Assembly (NCBI RefSeq): GCF_014203665.1
Contig: NZ_JACHJN010000001.1
Coordinates: 248,001 to 312,000 of the forward strand
Source: Saccharothrix tamanrassetensis
Lineage (GTDB): Bacteria > Actinomycetota > Actinomycetes > Mycobacteriales > Pseudonocardiaceae
Reading direction: 5' to 3'
DNA length: 64,000 nt
Notes under the pieces: generated by a model
Told to the model about the DNA's origin: nothing
Database searches by the model: none
The model's input: the letters and a program-made list of their open reading frames with translations, nothing else
Made by a program: the position numbers and the translations under genes
Part shown: positions 54,635 to 63,741 of the stretch, in pieces
Position numbering within the stretch: the first letter of the stretch is position 1
Layout of the letters: the number at the start of each line of letters is the position of its first letter

Positions 54635-55636
54635 TCAGGGGCGCAGCACGAGGCGGATCGGGTTGCCCTCCTTGCGGATCAGCCGGTCGACCGCCTCCGG
54701 CGCCTTGTCCAGCGGCAGCACGTCGGTGATGGAACGGCCGAAGTCGATGCGCCGGTGGGCCACCAGGTTCACCAGCTCGGTCAGGTGCTGCGGCTCGGAT
54801 CCGTAGTGCCCGCGCACCTGCTGCTGGAAGTAGCTGAACGCCGTGCCGTTCGTGATGGTCAACGGCTTGTCCGTCAGTCCGACCAGCACCAGCCGCCCGC
54901 GCACGTCCAGGCAGCCCACGGCCTGCTCGCGCACCGCCGCCACCCCGGCGAAGTCGAAGGCCGCCGCCAACCCCCGGCCACCGTTCGCCTCCCGCACCCG
55001 CCTGGGCAGGTCGGCATCGGCCGAGTCGAGAGCGAGATCCGCCCCGAACTCCGAAGCGCGCTCCCGGGCCGCCGGCAGCGGGTCCACCGCGATGATCGGA
55101 GCCGCCCCGGCCAAGCGCAGCAGTTGCACCGCGTGGGCACCCAGGCCGCCGGCACCCCACACCCCGACCGCCTCCCCCGCGCGAACCTGCGCGGTGGCCG
55201 TGATCGCCGCCCACGGCGTGCTGACCGCGTCCGGCAGGATCGCCGCCTGGTCGAACGGCAGGCTGTCCGGGATGGGCACGACCGTGTCCGCCGCGGCGAG
55301 CGCGAACTGCGCCCACCCGCCGTCGTAGTCCACCCCGCGCGTGAAGACGACACCCTCACGCTCCTCACCGGCCTGCAACAGCACGCGCTGCCCCTCCGAC
55401 ACTCCGGTGACCCCGGGCCCCAGCGCCTCGACGGTCCCGGAGACCTCGTGTCCCAGCGTGACCGTGTCACCCTGCAGGAACAACGGCGAGAGGCTGCCGT
55501 CGACCAGGTGCACGTCGGACAGGCACACACCCGCAGCGGCCACCTCGATGCGGACCTGTCCCGGTCCGGGCTCCGGCGTGGGCACCTCGTCCACGGACAA
55601 CGAGTGAGTCTTCACGTTCAACCGGACAGCCAACAT
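54635..55636 (-). CDS. Zinc-dependent medium-chain alcohol dehydrogenase
   Basis: The protein has 333 residues. The catalytic zinc ligands are Cys38 (GVCLSD) and His63-Glu64 (LGHEVSG). The loop that carries the four structural-zinc cysteines in most MDRs is replaced by REGVVFTRGVDYDGG, so that zinc is absent. The nucleotide fold has GVWGAGGLGAHAVQ. ATG 55636 has GAGGAG 7 bases upstream. Substrate unknown; the neighbouring genes give no hint. Confidence 0.88.
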   Translation of the reverse strand: MLAVRLNVKTHSLSVDEVPTPEPGPGQVRIEVAAAGVCLSDVHLVDGSLSPLFLQGDTVTLGHEVSGTVEALGPGVTGVSEGQRVLLQAGEEREGVVFTRGVDYDGGWAQFALAAADTVVPIPDSLPFDQAAILPDAVSTPWAAITATAQVRAGEAVGVWGAGGLGAHAVQLLRLAGAAPIIAVDPLPAARERASEFGADLALDSADADLPRRVREANGGRGLAAAFDFAGVAAVREQAVGCLDVRGRLVLVGLTDKPLTITNGTAFSYFQQQVRGHYGSEPQHLTELVNLVAHRRIDFGRSITDVLPLDKAPEAVDRLIRKEGNPIRLVLRP

Positions 55637-55773
55637 GCGGCGACTCCTCGAACCCGACGATCCAGCACAGGACAGCTCCGTCCTACTTTCCACAGTGGAC
55701 GCCCGCAACCCGGGGCACGCGCGGCGGAACCGAACACCGCCCACACCGAATGCACCTGATCGGGCGAACCACG

Positions 55774-57135
55774 TCACCCCGGCGGTCCGGAGGGCGACCC
55801 ACCCGCCGCGTCGATGTCGGCGGTGAGGAAACGCCCGCCGCGCAGGAACAGGAATCCGGCCACGAACGCCGAGACGGCCACCGCGACGGTCAGCGCAGCC
55901 CTCGGCCCGTGGGCGTCGGAGATCACGCCGGCGAAGACGGAGCCGAAGAACCCGCCCATCAGGAACGTGAACACCGGCATCAGGGCGAACGCCTGTGCCC
56001 GCAGCGCGCGCGGGGTGACCGACGCGACCAGCGGGTGCACCGCCACCAGGGCGATGCCCACGCACACCGAGGCGAGCACGTAGCAGGCCAGCAGCAGGGC
56101 GATCGGCCGCAACCACACACCGACCACGATCAGCGCGCCGAACGCCAGGATGGCGGTACCCGCCACGTGCACGGTCCGCTCCGGCCGCCGCCGGTAGGTC
56201 CGGTCGAACCGCCGGCCGCCGACGATCATCGCGGCGATGACCGGGATCTGGGTCAGGGTGAAGACCGAGCCCCGCGTCAACGCGTCGAAGCCGTACTCGT
56301 CGCCCAGCAGGACCGACATCTGCACCGGCACGGTGTAGAGCGCGAGGCCGAGCACACCGATGCCGAGGCACATGAACAAGAACGTCCGCACCTTCATCAT
56401 CCGCCGGAACGCGGTGAGCGTCCCGACCGGAGGCTCCACCGGCGCGACTCGTGATCGGTCCGCATCGGACGGTGCGGACCGATCCGCTCGTCCCCGTTCG
56501 GGTTCCTCCAGCAGCAGCCCGGCGGCGACCGCCAGCAGCGCGTAGGGCGCGGCGAGCGCGAGGTAGGCCCAGCGCCACGCCTCCGCCGAGTCGCCGGCGG
56601 CACCGGCGACGGCACCGGCGAGCACCGGGCCGACGGCCTGGCCGAGCGGACCGCCCATCGCGTACAGCGAGAAGACCCGACCCCGACCGCCCACCGGGTA
56701 GGCGTCGGCGATCAGCGAGCCGAACACCGGGTTCGAGTAGGACGCCGCCAGGCCGGTGAAGGTGTAGGCGAGCAGCAGTTGCCAGGTGTTCTGCGCCAGG
56801 CCCGCGCCGACCAGCGCCGGCGCGCCGACCGCCGCCGAGACGACCACCAGGTGTTTTCGGCGCACCCGGTCGGCCAGCCAGGCCATCGGCAGCCCGCCCA
56901 GGGTGAGCGCGACCCCGGTGAACCCGGCGAGCGCGACCAGCAGCGCGTCGGAGATGCCGAAGTGGTCGCGGATGTCGGGGGCGAGGGTGTTGGTGGCCTC
57001 CCGGCTCAGCTGCTCCATCACCACCAGCGGCACGGCGAGCAGGCAGACCGCCCACCCGCCCTGCCGCAGGGTGTCCCGCAGCCGCACGCCCCCGGTGCGG
57101 TCGACCGGCCGGTCGTCGGGCGGGACGAGCCCCAC
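55774..57135 (-). CDS. MFS transporter
   Basis: The protein has 453 residues with twelve predicted transmembrane segments. Motif A is GLPMAWLADRVRRKHL and the second half carries GGRRFDRTYRRRPER. It resembles spinster-like/hexuronate-type MFS in the opening EATNTLAPDIRDHFGIS. GTG 57135 is a tentative start (57087 is an alternative; both have weak ribosome-binding sites). It lies downstream of the broken alpha/beta hydrolase on the same strand and may share its message. Confidence 0.83.
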   Translation of the reverse strand: MGLVPPDDRPVDRTGGVRLRDTLRQGGWAVCLLAVPLVVMEQLSREATNTLAPDIRDHFGISDALLVALAGFTGVALTLGGLPMAWLADRVRRKHLVVVSAAVGAPALVGAGLAQNTWQLLLAYTFTGLAASYSNPVFGSLIADAYPVGGRGRVFSLYAMGGPLGQAVGPVLAGAVAGAAGDSAEAWRWAYLALAAPYALLAVAAGLLLEEPERGRADRSAPSDADRSRVAPVEPPVGTLTAFRRMMKVRTFLFMCLGIGVLGLALYTVPVQMSVLLGDEYGFDALTRGSVFTLTQIPVIAAMIVGGRRFDRTYRRRPERTVHVAGTAILAFGALIVVGVWLRPIALLLACYVLASVCVGIALVAVHPLVASVTPRALRAQAFALMPVFTFLMGGFFGSVFAGVISDAHGPRAALTVAVAVSAFVAGFLFLRGGRFLTADIDAAGGSPSGPPG

Positions 57136-57272
57136 CGCGCGGTTCAAGGCGCGGCCTCGGGACGGGGCCGTGCCGCACCGGGATGCGGCACGGCCCGGGT
57201 ATCGCGGGCGCGCATCAGCGTTGCTCCTGACGGGAGAAGGGTCTGGTGCCGGGGAACCGCGCGACGGGGCGG

Positions 57273-58437
57273 TCAGAGCCGCCCGTCGAGCCAGTCGAGG
57301 GTGAACTCGGACGCGGTCGCCTCGGCGCCTGCCTGGCAGTGCAGCTGGGCCGTGGAGGACGCGTCGAACAGCAGGAACTCCTTGGGACAGGTCAAGGCGT
57401 CGTACAGCAGCTCGGCCTGGCCCGCCGAGTAGGCCTCCTCGGTGCCGTCCATGATCAGCGTGTCGCACTCGATGTGCCGGGCGACCTCGCTCAGGTCGCA
57501 GGCGTCCAGTTCCCGGAACAGTTCGTAGGGAGTGCTCACCCCGTGCTTCCACTGCGAGTCGCGGACGTACCACTCCACGACGGGCGCCACCGCGCTCACG
57601 GCCGCCACCGCGGCGTTGAACGCATCCGGCCCTGCCTCCAACGCGTCGGTGAGCGCGTCCGGCAGCGCCGCCTTGATCGTCGGGCCCCACTGGAGGTAGC
57701 CGGGGTTGGCGATGAGGACCCTGAGCCGCTTCTCGAAGGCCGCGGCGCGCGGTGCGAGGTAGCCGCCGAAGCTCGACCCCATCAGCCCGATGCGGTCCGG
57801 GTCGACGCCGTCGATGCCGACCGCGACGTCCACGACCGGGGTGATGACCTTCTCCCAGTCGTGCCGGAACGGCAGGCCGTTCACCCGCAGCGCCATGCCC
57901 TGGCCGGGGCACTGGACCGTCAGGCAGTGGTAGCCCCGGCGCGTCGCCCCGCGCCTTCGGGCTGCGGTACAGGTAGGACGGCAGGAAGCTGCCCTCGTAA
58001 GGGATGCGGACGTACTCGCCCGGGTAGTCGGACAGCGCGAGGTAGCGGTCGTAGCAGTGGTAGCTGTTGAGCGCGTTGGCCTTGGTCCTGGGGTCGTCGG
58101 GGTGGCCGAAGTGCATCAGCCCGGCCCGCCAGTACGTCGACGCCCGCAGGTAGGCGCTGCTCGCGCTGACCGCCCGCCCCTCCTTCTCGGCACGTTCCGC
58201 GCGCTCCTGGAGCACTTCCGCGCGGGCGGTCCACGCCCGCATCCAGCTCTCCTCGTCGTCGACGCCGATCTCCCGCAGGGCCTCCAGGCACTCGCCCAGG
58301 TCGGACATGCCGAACAGCGACATGCCGAGCTGGTGCTTGAACTGGCTGTCCATCACGTCGCTGTCGATGAACCGGAACGAGGTCCAGTGTGGACCGGGGA
58401 ACAGCGGGTTGACACTGGCCGTGCCGGACGTGGTCAT
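57273..58437 (-). pseudogene. Alpha/beta hydrolase, broken by internal deletion/frameshift
   Basis: The gene starts at ATG 58437 with GGAGGAG upstream and runs in one frame through PSYLYRSPKARGDA (near 57940). The conserved continuation RRGYHCLTVQCPGQGMALRVNGL is in another frame, ending at 57273 with the nucleophile elbow LMGSSFGGYLAPR. Relatives (S9-like/FrsA-like alpha/beta hydrolases) have roughly 25 more residues between these two blocks, including the oxyanion-hole strand. So about 80 bases are missing and the frame is lost. A sequencing or assembly deletion is possible. A short product starting at the ATG 57896 would lack the oxyanion hole. Confidence 0.75.
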
Positions 58438-58865
58438 GCCGGTTCTCCTCCTGTGGCGGATCTGCGGTGGGGTGACGGAGGACGAACCGCGCGGTCGCTT
58501 CCGCGATCGCCGAACACAGTTCTCCGAGAAGATTCCGGGACGCCTTTTCCGGGCGCACACCGAAGACACGAAACCACCGACCGACCAGGACCTCTGTCCG
58601 GTCACGGCGGAACGGTCGTCGCCGCTCGTCCCCCACTACTTCGGAGCGTAGGAGGATCGGCCGCCCGGCACGTCACTCACCACGGGCAGATCGACTACCC
58701 CTGCGGAGTGGGGCGCACCGCCCCGACCCGGCCGCCGGGAGGTGGTACCGGACCGACGCGATCGCTGGTTGATCAACGGGTTCGCGTCGGCCCGGGCGGT
58801 CCACCTAGGCGGGCCTACCGTGTAAGACACACGTGCGCACACGGCTCACCCCGATTACCCGTTCG

Positions 58866-58892
58866 CGTCACAAGTACACCTCTGTTGTGACG
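58866..58892. promoter_or_regulatory. Inverted repeat with 8-base arms in a large intergenic gap
   Basis: CGTCACAA (58866-58873) and TTGTGACG (58885-58892) are exact complements with an 11-base spacer. It lies in the 691-base gap between the broken hydrolase (start 58437) and the DUF2630 gene (59129), which holds no other supported gene. A T-arm-like segment at 59025-59042 is discussed under rejected items. Confidence 0.4.
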
Positions 58893-59116
58893 TCGATTTC
58901 CCGGATGTCGCTTACCTGCCCGCGGAGCTTCGAATTGCCGCAACGTCACCGATGACCGAAATGTGCCGGAACGCCGGGAGCGGCACCACCGGTGGGCATG
59001 TGAAATGGGGAAGGAGGTCCCGGCCGGATTCGAACCGGCGTGGCCGCGCTGCGGGTGCGGCGCGGCCGTGCGGTTCGTCGGAAGTCGCGTCGATGGCGGG
59101 GGTCGGAGGCTGTGCC

Positions 59117-59122
59117 TAGGCT
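59117..59122 (+). promoter_or_regulatory. -10 element of a probable leaderless message
   Basis: TAGGCT ends six bases before the ATG at 59129, and no ribosome-binding site is present. The same spacing recurs before the regulators at 38525, 46619 and 53989 and before the frame at 62681. Confidence 0.5.
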
Positions 59123-59128
59123 TGTCAC

Positions 59129-59374
59129 ATGACGGACACGGAGATCCACGCGCGGATCAGCGAGCTGGTCGCCGAGGAGCACGAGTTGCGGCAGCGGGTC
59201 GTGGCCGGCGAGCTGGCGCCGGAGGAGGAGCAGGCCCGGTTGCGCCAGGTCGAAGTGGCGCTCGACCAGTGCTGGGACCTGCTGCGGCAGCGTCGGGCCC
59301 GGCAGGCCGCAGGGCAGGACCCGGACGGGGCGGACGTGCGGCCGGCCGGTGAGGTGGAGGGGTACCGGCAGTAG
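59129..59374 (+). CDS. DUF2630 family protein
   Basis: The protein has 81 residues: ISELVAEEHELRQRVVAGELAPEEEQARLRQVEVALDQCWDLLRQRRARQAAGQDPDGADVRPAGEVEGY. The coiled-coil first half and LDQCWDLLRQRRA are the family hallmarks. Function is unknown. It is convergent with the nitroreductase gene with only a few bases between. Confidence 0.8.
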   Translation: MTDTEIHARISELVAEEHELRQRVVAGELAPEEEQARLRQVEVALDQCWDLLRQRRARQAAGQDPDGADVRPAGEVEGYRQ

Positions 59375-59377
59375 CCG

Positions 59378-59962
59378 CTACCAGCGGCCGAAGTGCACGG
59401 CCTCCTCGAACGGACGGCGTTTGCGGGTCCAGGCCGACGTGCCCCCGGTCGTGGTCTCCTCGGCTCCGTGGCCGATCGCGACCGCGCCGATCGGCTCGTG
59501 GTCGGCGGGGACGCCGAACGCTTCGCGGACCTTGTCGAAGTCGTCCGCGCCGATGCCGAAGTACACCGCGCCGAGGCCTTCGTCGACCGCGGTCTGGAGG
59601 ATCAGCAGCACCGCCATGCCGGTGTCGATGTGCCAGAACGGGACGGGCCAGTGGTCTTCGCTGCGGTCGGTCCAGCCCTTGTCGGGCTGGGCGTACCGGT
59701 CCAGGTAGGCCTCCTTCACCGAGAAGGCGATCACCACCACCGGAGCGGTCTTGACCGACTCGAACGTCCAGAGCCGGACGTATTCGTAGAACCGCGCGAG
59801 TTCCTCGCCCCGCAGCACCAGGAACGCCTGGCCCTGCGAGAAACCCGCCGACGGGCCGCGCAGCGCGTTGCGCATGATCCGCCGCACGCTCTCGTCGGAC
59901 ACCGGCTCGTCGGTGAAGCTGCGCACCATGCGCCTGCGGCGCACCACGTCCTGGAACTCCAT
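59378..59962 (-). CDS. FMN-dependent nitroreductase family protein
   Basis: The protein has 194 residues. The N-terminus MEFQDVVRRRRMVRSFTDEPV is the nitroreductase FMN-phosphate Arg cluster, followed by RGPSAGFSQGQAFLVL and DTGMAVLLILQTAVDEGLGAVYFG. ATG 59962 has GGGGGGA upstream. Reduces nitro or quinone groups with NAD(P)H or, in actinomycetes, takes part in cofactor or dehydrogenation reactions; substrate unknown. Confidence 0.88.
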   Translation of the reverse strand: MEFQDVVRRRRMVRSFTDEPVSDESVRRIMRNALRGPSAGFSQGQAFLVLRGEELARFYEYVRLWTFESVKTAPVVVIAFSVKEAYLDRYAQPDKGWTDRSEDHWPVPFWHIDTGMAVLLILQTAVDEGLGAVYFGIGADDFDKVREAFGVPADHEPIGAVAIGHGAEETTTGGTSAWTRKRRPFEEAVHFGRW

Positions 59963-60471
59963 CTCGTCCCCCCGGTGATCGGTCGTCCTGGTCCGATCGT
60001 AGAGCGGCCGGCTACCCCTGGAGGGTGACCGGCTGGAAGTCGTGGCCGATCGGGACGGCGGGACGGACCGGCCGCCGCCGGTCGGGAGGACCCGCCACGA
60101 CCGAAACCGCATTCTTCGGGAATTTGTCCTTTCCACCGCACTGCCGGCAGCCGTCCTTCGCCTTTCCGAAGTACCGTCAACGCGCCGATACCGTCGATAT
60201 GGCGCAAAACGTCGTGAACGGTCGGCGGGACCGTCTCCGGAGGCCACGTGGTAGTCCGCAGACGGCATTGTGCAGTGGCGTCGAGCCGCGGTGGTCGACC
60301 CGCAGAGCTCGTACACCGGGCAGACGGAGGGTGGCCGCCGACCGTGCGCCGACGTGGCGGAAAGCCGGCGCGCCGACGGTGCCGTCCGGGGTACTTTGCC
60401 GCATCCCGCCTGGTCGGACCGGGACGCTCGACGGCCGGCCCGACCAGGCCCCGAAGCCGCGAGGAAGACCC

Positions 60472-62655
60472 ATGCTCGACAGCCTCGTCATCCAGAAGAC
60501 CCTCCGGGTGCCGACCTCGTCCGGTCCGTCCGGTGACGGTCGTGCGGTCGCGCGCCAGCTCGACGGCGTGCTCGCCCAGGTCGGGTTCAAGGCCTCCGGG
60601 GAACTGCTGCGGCACGTGTCCGGCCTCGCCGCGCCCGCCGCGATGGACCTGGCCGTCCTGGTGATCGGCGCGGTGCGCGAACTGGTCGGCGACCACGTCG
60701 GGCACAACCCCTACTTCAAGGACTTCCCCCGGGGCGTGCCGGACACGATGGACTTCTGGGTGCGGTCGCTGCGCGAGGCGTTCGTCACGGCGGACGACGG
60801 CACCGACCGTTTCGTGCCGACCGACGCCGAGTCGGCGGATGTGCTCGGCACCGGCTGGGTCGACCTGCTCGCCCTGCCGGGGTACGGCCGCACCCGGCAC
60901 ACCTACGAAGAGGTGCTGGCCGCGCACGACGAGCTGATCCCCTCGGTGAAGGACCGGGTCACGGTCGTGCACCTGGGTGGCACACCTGCTCAGGAGGCCC
61001 AGGCGCTGTACTTGGCGCTCGCCGGGAGCCCGGTGCCGTTGGGCGAGACCGATCTGGCGCTGCTGGGCGAACTGGCCGCGGTCCGCCTCGACGGCGAGCA
61101 GCCCGCCACCATCCCGGTGCGCGAGAACCGGGCCGTGGTCAACGCCGCACGGCTGGCCGCCGCGCGTCCGCTGGTGGCGGTGGACACCGTGACCGACGTG
61201 CTGCGGCTGGCGTGCCACGTCTCCGACGGGGACGTGACGCTGCGGGAGCCGACCAGGTTCCGGTCGTTCCGGCGTCCGGAGCGCCGGGGGCTGATGGCCG
61301 CGCTGGACGAGGTGGTCGCGGCCGGTCCCGGCAAGCTCGGCGACATCGCGACCTACCGGCGGCGTTGGCAGCGGCTCGGGGAACGGCTGCACCCGCACGA
61401 ACACGGCTCGTTCCCGCACGCGCAGGACGTGTTCGCGGTGGCACGGGGTGCAAAGCACGTCCGGTCGTCGGCGGGGAAGGTGGAGTCGGCGTTCGCGGAC
61501 GGCGCCGTCCTCCGCGCGGTGGAACTGCTGTCGGTCGCGCCGGGGATGCTGCTGCGCCGGATCGACCGGGTGCTGCGCTCCTGCGAACCGCACCAGGTCG
61601 AGGACGTGCTCGAAGCCGTGGTGTCGGTGATCGGCGGGGTCTCGGGCCGGGTGTTGTGCTCGGTGCGCGAACACCTGGCCAACCGCCCGGCGTCGGGCGC
61701 GATGCGCACGTTCGTCAACCGCAACCGCCGTGCCTGGGTGACCGCCGACGAACGACCCCCGCTCGACCCGGTCGCGGCGGCCGGGCTCACCGCCGTGCTC
61801 GACGGCGAGCTGCTGCGCAGGCTGCCCGCCCACCAGCGGCTGGTGGTCGACCCCGAGGTGCTCGCACTGGCGCTCCCGTTGTCGGACAAGGAGACCGGCG
61901 ACGGGTTCGGGGTGGTGCCGAGGGGCTCGGAGACTCCGGTCGACGGCGAGCTGCTGCGGTTCTTCGCGTACTGGCGGCAGCACAGCCGCAGCACCGACCA
62001 CGACCTGTCCGCGCTGCTGCTCGACGACGACTTCGGCCTCGTCGACCACGTGTCGTGGACGAACTACAGCTCCGACGGCGCCTACTACTCCGGCGACCTG
62101 ACCGACGCCGCCGACGGCGCGACCGAGTTCATCGACATCCCGTTGGACACGGTGTCGGCCCGCTACGTCGTGCCGCAGGTCGACGTGTTCTCCGGGGAGG
62201 GCTTCGACACGGTGGCCGAGTCGATGTTCGGGTTCATGACCCGCGACCGCACCCAGCGCGGCAGGCCGTTCGAAGCCGGCACGGTGCGGATGCGGTCGGC
62301 CATGCGCGGTTCCGGCCGGGTGGCGCTGCCGGTGGTGTTCCGCCGCGACGACGACGGCTCGTGGTCGGCGAAGTGGCTGCACCTGTACCTGCGCGGCACG
62401 TCGTGGGGCAACCGCGTCGAGGGCAACCAGGGGGTCACCGGGCTGCTGGCACGCGCCGTCTTCCAGCGCGCCTACCTGACGGTGGGGTACCTGGTGGACC
62501 GGCTGCGCGCCAAGGCCGGTTCGTACACCACGTGGGCGCCGGGCACGACCTTCACCGAGCCGGTCACGTTCATCGGGATCGAGCGCCCGGAGAACCTGCC
62601 CGCGGGCTCGGAGGTGTTCACGCTCGCCACGCTGAAGAACCTGGTGCCGCAGTAG
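60472..62655 (+). CDS. TerD-family protein with long helical N-terminal region
   Basis: The protein has 727 residues. The first 500 or so are helical with no known signature (ALLGELAAVRL, RFRSFRRPERRGLMAALDEV). The C-terminal part (about 515-700) is TerD-like: WTNYSSDGAYYSGDLTDAADGATEFIDI, VPQVDVFSGEGFDTVAESMFGFM, GTVRMRSAMRGSGRVALPVVFRR and KWLHLYLRG. TerD domains bind Ca2+ and relate to stress and tellurite resistance. ATG 60472 has GAGGAAG upstream. The 509-base gap before it (59963-60471) holds no supported gene. The overall layout resembles the SCO0854-like group. Confidence 0.75.
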   Translation: MLDSLVIQKTLRVPTSSGPSGDGRAVARQLDGVLAQVGFKASGELLRHVSGLAAPAAMDLAVLVIGAVRELVGDHVGHNPYFKDFPRGVPDTMDFWVRSLREAFVTADDGTDRFVPTDAESADVLGTGWVDLLALPGYGRTRHTYEEVLAAHDELIPSVKDRVTVVHLGGTPAQEAQALYLALAGSPVPLGETDLALLGELAAVRLDGEQPATIPVRENRAVVNAARLAAARPLVAVDTVTDVLRLACHVSDGDVTLREPTRFRSFRRPERRGLMAALDEVVAAGPGKLGDIATYRRRWQRLGERLHPHEHGSFPHAQDVFAVARGAKHVRSSAGKVESAFADGAVLRAVELLSVAPGMLLRRIDRVLRSCEPHQVEDVLEAVVSVIGGVSGRVLCSVREHLANRPASGAMRTFVNRNRRAWVTADERPPLDPVAAAGLTAVLDGELLRRLPAHQRLVVDPEVLALALPLSDKETGDGFGVVPRGSETPVDGELLRFFAYWRQHSRSTDHDLSALLLDDDFGLVDHVSWTNYSSDGAYYSGDLTDAADGATEFIDIPLDTVSARYVVPQVDVFSGEGFDTVAESMFGFMTRDRTQRGRPFEAGTVRMRSAMRGSGRVALPVVFRRDDDGSWSAKWLHLYLRGTSWGNRVEGNQGVTGLLARAVFQRAYLTVGYLVDRLRAKAGSYTTWAPGTTFTEPVTFIGIERPENLPAGSEVFTLATLKNLVPQ

Positions 62656-62690
62656 GACCCGCCGGTGCTAGCCTGGCGGTGTGAGGCTAT

Positions 62691-62730
62691 GGGGGAACTT
62701 CCTTCTCACCAACTTCGCACTAGTTCCCCC
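62691..62730 (+). terminator. Stem-loop downstream of the TerD-family gene
   Basis: GGGGGAACT (62691-62699) pairs exactly with AGTTCCCCC (62722-62730) around a 22-base loop. It begins 35 bases after the stop codon. A T-tract is absent. It could terminate the TerD-family gene, or lie within a leader RNA from the -10-like TAGCCT at 62669-62674. Confidence 0.5.
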
Positions 62731-62822
62731 GCTCTCCTCCACCCCCCGCAGACTCGCCCTCCCGGGTGGTCTACCGGGCATGCCCGGGTCCGGACCACGT
62801 GGCCGGCGGCGCACAGCGAGGA

Positions 62823-62852
62823 GATGGGCGGCACATCGGTGCGCCGCCCATC
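62823..62852 (-). terminator. Stem-loop downstream of the methyltransferase gene
   Basis: GATGGGCGGC (62823-62832) pairs with GCCGCCCATC (62843-62852) around ten bases, 31 bases beyond the stop of the minus-strand methyltransferase. It is a good candidate terminator for that gene. Confidence 0.6.
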
Positions 62853-62883
62853 CCCGCCCGCCTGTCGCGGCCCCGCCCGCCGG

Positions 62884-63741
62884 TCAGGGACGGTCGTCGA
62901 GCTCCGCGCGGATCAGCCAGAGGCGGACGGCACCGCGCCGGTCCCGTGGCTGCACCTCGTAGGGCCAGCGGCTGCCGCCCGCCCCCGGCTGGCCCGGTTC
63001 CTTCAGGTCCCGCACCCGCCACCCGTTGGCGGCGAGGAACTCCTCCGGCTCGTCGGTGCCGAAGATCCACGGTGTGCCGTCGGCGCGCAGGGTGTCCAGA
63101 AACCGCTTGGAGAACGGGCTGTGCAGCAGCCCCCGGCCCAGGATGTCCAACGCCAGCCTGCTGCCCGGCGCCGACGCGCCGCCCAGCGTGGTCAGCAGGC
63201 CCGCCGCCTGCTCCTCGGTGAGGAAGAACGTCAGCGCCTCCGCGATCCACAGCGTGGGCCTGGTCGGGTCGAACCCGGCCGTGACCAGGTCCGGCAGCCA
63301 GTCCGTGGTGAGGTCGACCGACACCGTGCGGCGTTCGGTGCGCGGCTCGGCGCCCAGCCCGTCCAGCCGCCGCTGCTTCTCCTCGACGAGGGCGCCGTGG
63401 TCCACCTCGTACACCACCACGCCGTCCGGCCAGTCCAGCCGGAACGCCCTGGTGTCCATGCCCGCGGCGATCAGCACCACCTGCTCGATGCCGTCCTCGG
63501 GCCGGAGCTCGTGCACGCTGTCGTCCAGGAACTTCGTGCGGATCGAGATGAACGGCAGCAGGCCGCCGCCGGCGTACCGGTCGATCAGCTCGAAGCCGCG
63601 CGGGGCCGCGAGATCACGGGCCAGCGGGTCGACGAACATCGCGTCGGGTCGTTCCGACTCGACAGCGCGCGCTGCGGCCATCCACTGCGCGGTGAAGGAC
63701 ACCGCCGGCATGGTCGGCTCGGTCACCGGTCGCACGCTCAC
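62884..63741 (-). CDS. Leucine carboxyl methyltransferase-type SAM methyltransferase (TIGR00027 family)
   Basis: The protein has 285 residues. The family core is visible: PAVSFTAQWMAAARAVESERPDAMFVDPLARDLA, SIRTKFLDDSV, VVLIAAGMDTRAFRLDW (SAM motif I), VYEVDHGALVEEKQRRL and LWIAEALTFFLTEEQAAGLL. GTG 63741 overlaps the stop of the upstream carrier-protein gene (GTGA), so the two form a unit. In natural-product clusters these enzymes methylate carboxyl or hydroxyl groups. A substrate bound to the coupled carrier protein is a possibility. Confidence 0.88.
   Translation of the reverse strand: MSVRPVTEPTMPAVSFTAQWMAAARAVESERPDAMFVDPLARDLAAPRGFELIDRYAGGGLLPFISIRTKFLDDSVHELRPEDGIEQVVLIAAGMDTRAFRLDWPDGVVVYEVDHGALVEEKQRRLDGLGAEPRTERRTVSVDLTTDWLPDLVTAGFDPTRPTLWIAEALTFFLTEEQAAGLLTTLGGASAPGSRLALDILGRGLLHSPFSKRFLDTLRADGTPWIFGTDEPEEFLAANGWRVRDLKEPGQPGAGGSRWPYEVQPRDRRGAVRLWLIRAELDDRP

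Noticed and set aside
55774-58605. A 943-codon minus-strand frame joining the hydrolase N-terminus to the MFS transporter as a fusion.
   Set aside because: The frame runs through the hydrolase C-terminal region out of frame with the conserved sequence there (57273-57896). It is an artefact of the deletion plus high GC, not a real fusion.
59025-59042. A perfect T-arm-like sequence (GCCGG-TTCGAAT-CCGGC on the minus strand) that could mark a tRNA or an att site.
   Set aside because: No matching 5' acceptor strand, D-arm or 7-base anticodon loop can be folded upstream; the adjacent stem has a 10-base loop. At most it is a remnant. A tRNA-finding program and a search for a matching full tRNA would decide.
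58963-59352. A 129-codon plus-strand frame across the T-arm-like region and the DUF2630 gene.
   Set aside because: It reads the T-arm-like DNA as VPAGFEPAW, typical of spurious frames over tRNA, and overlaps DUF2630 out of frame.
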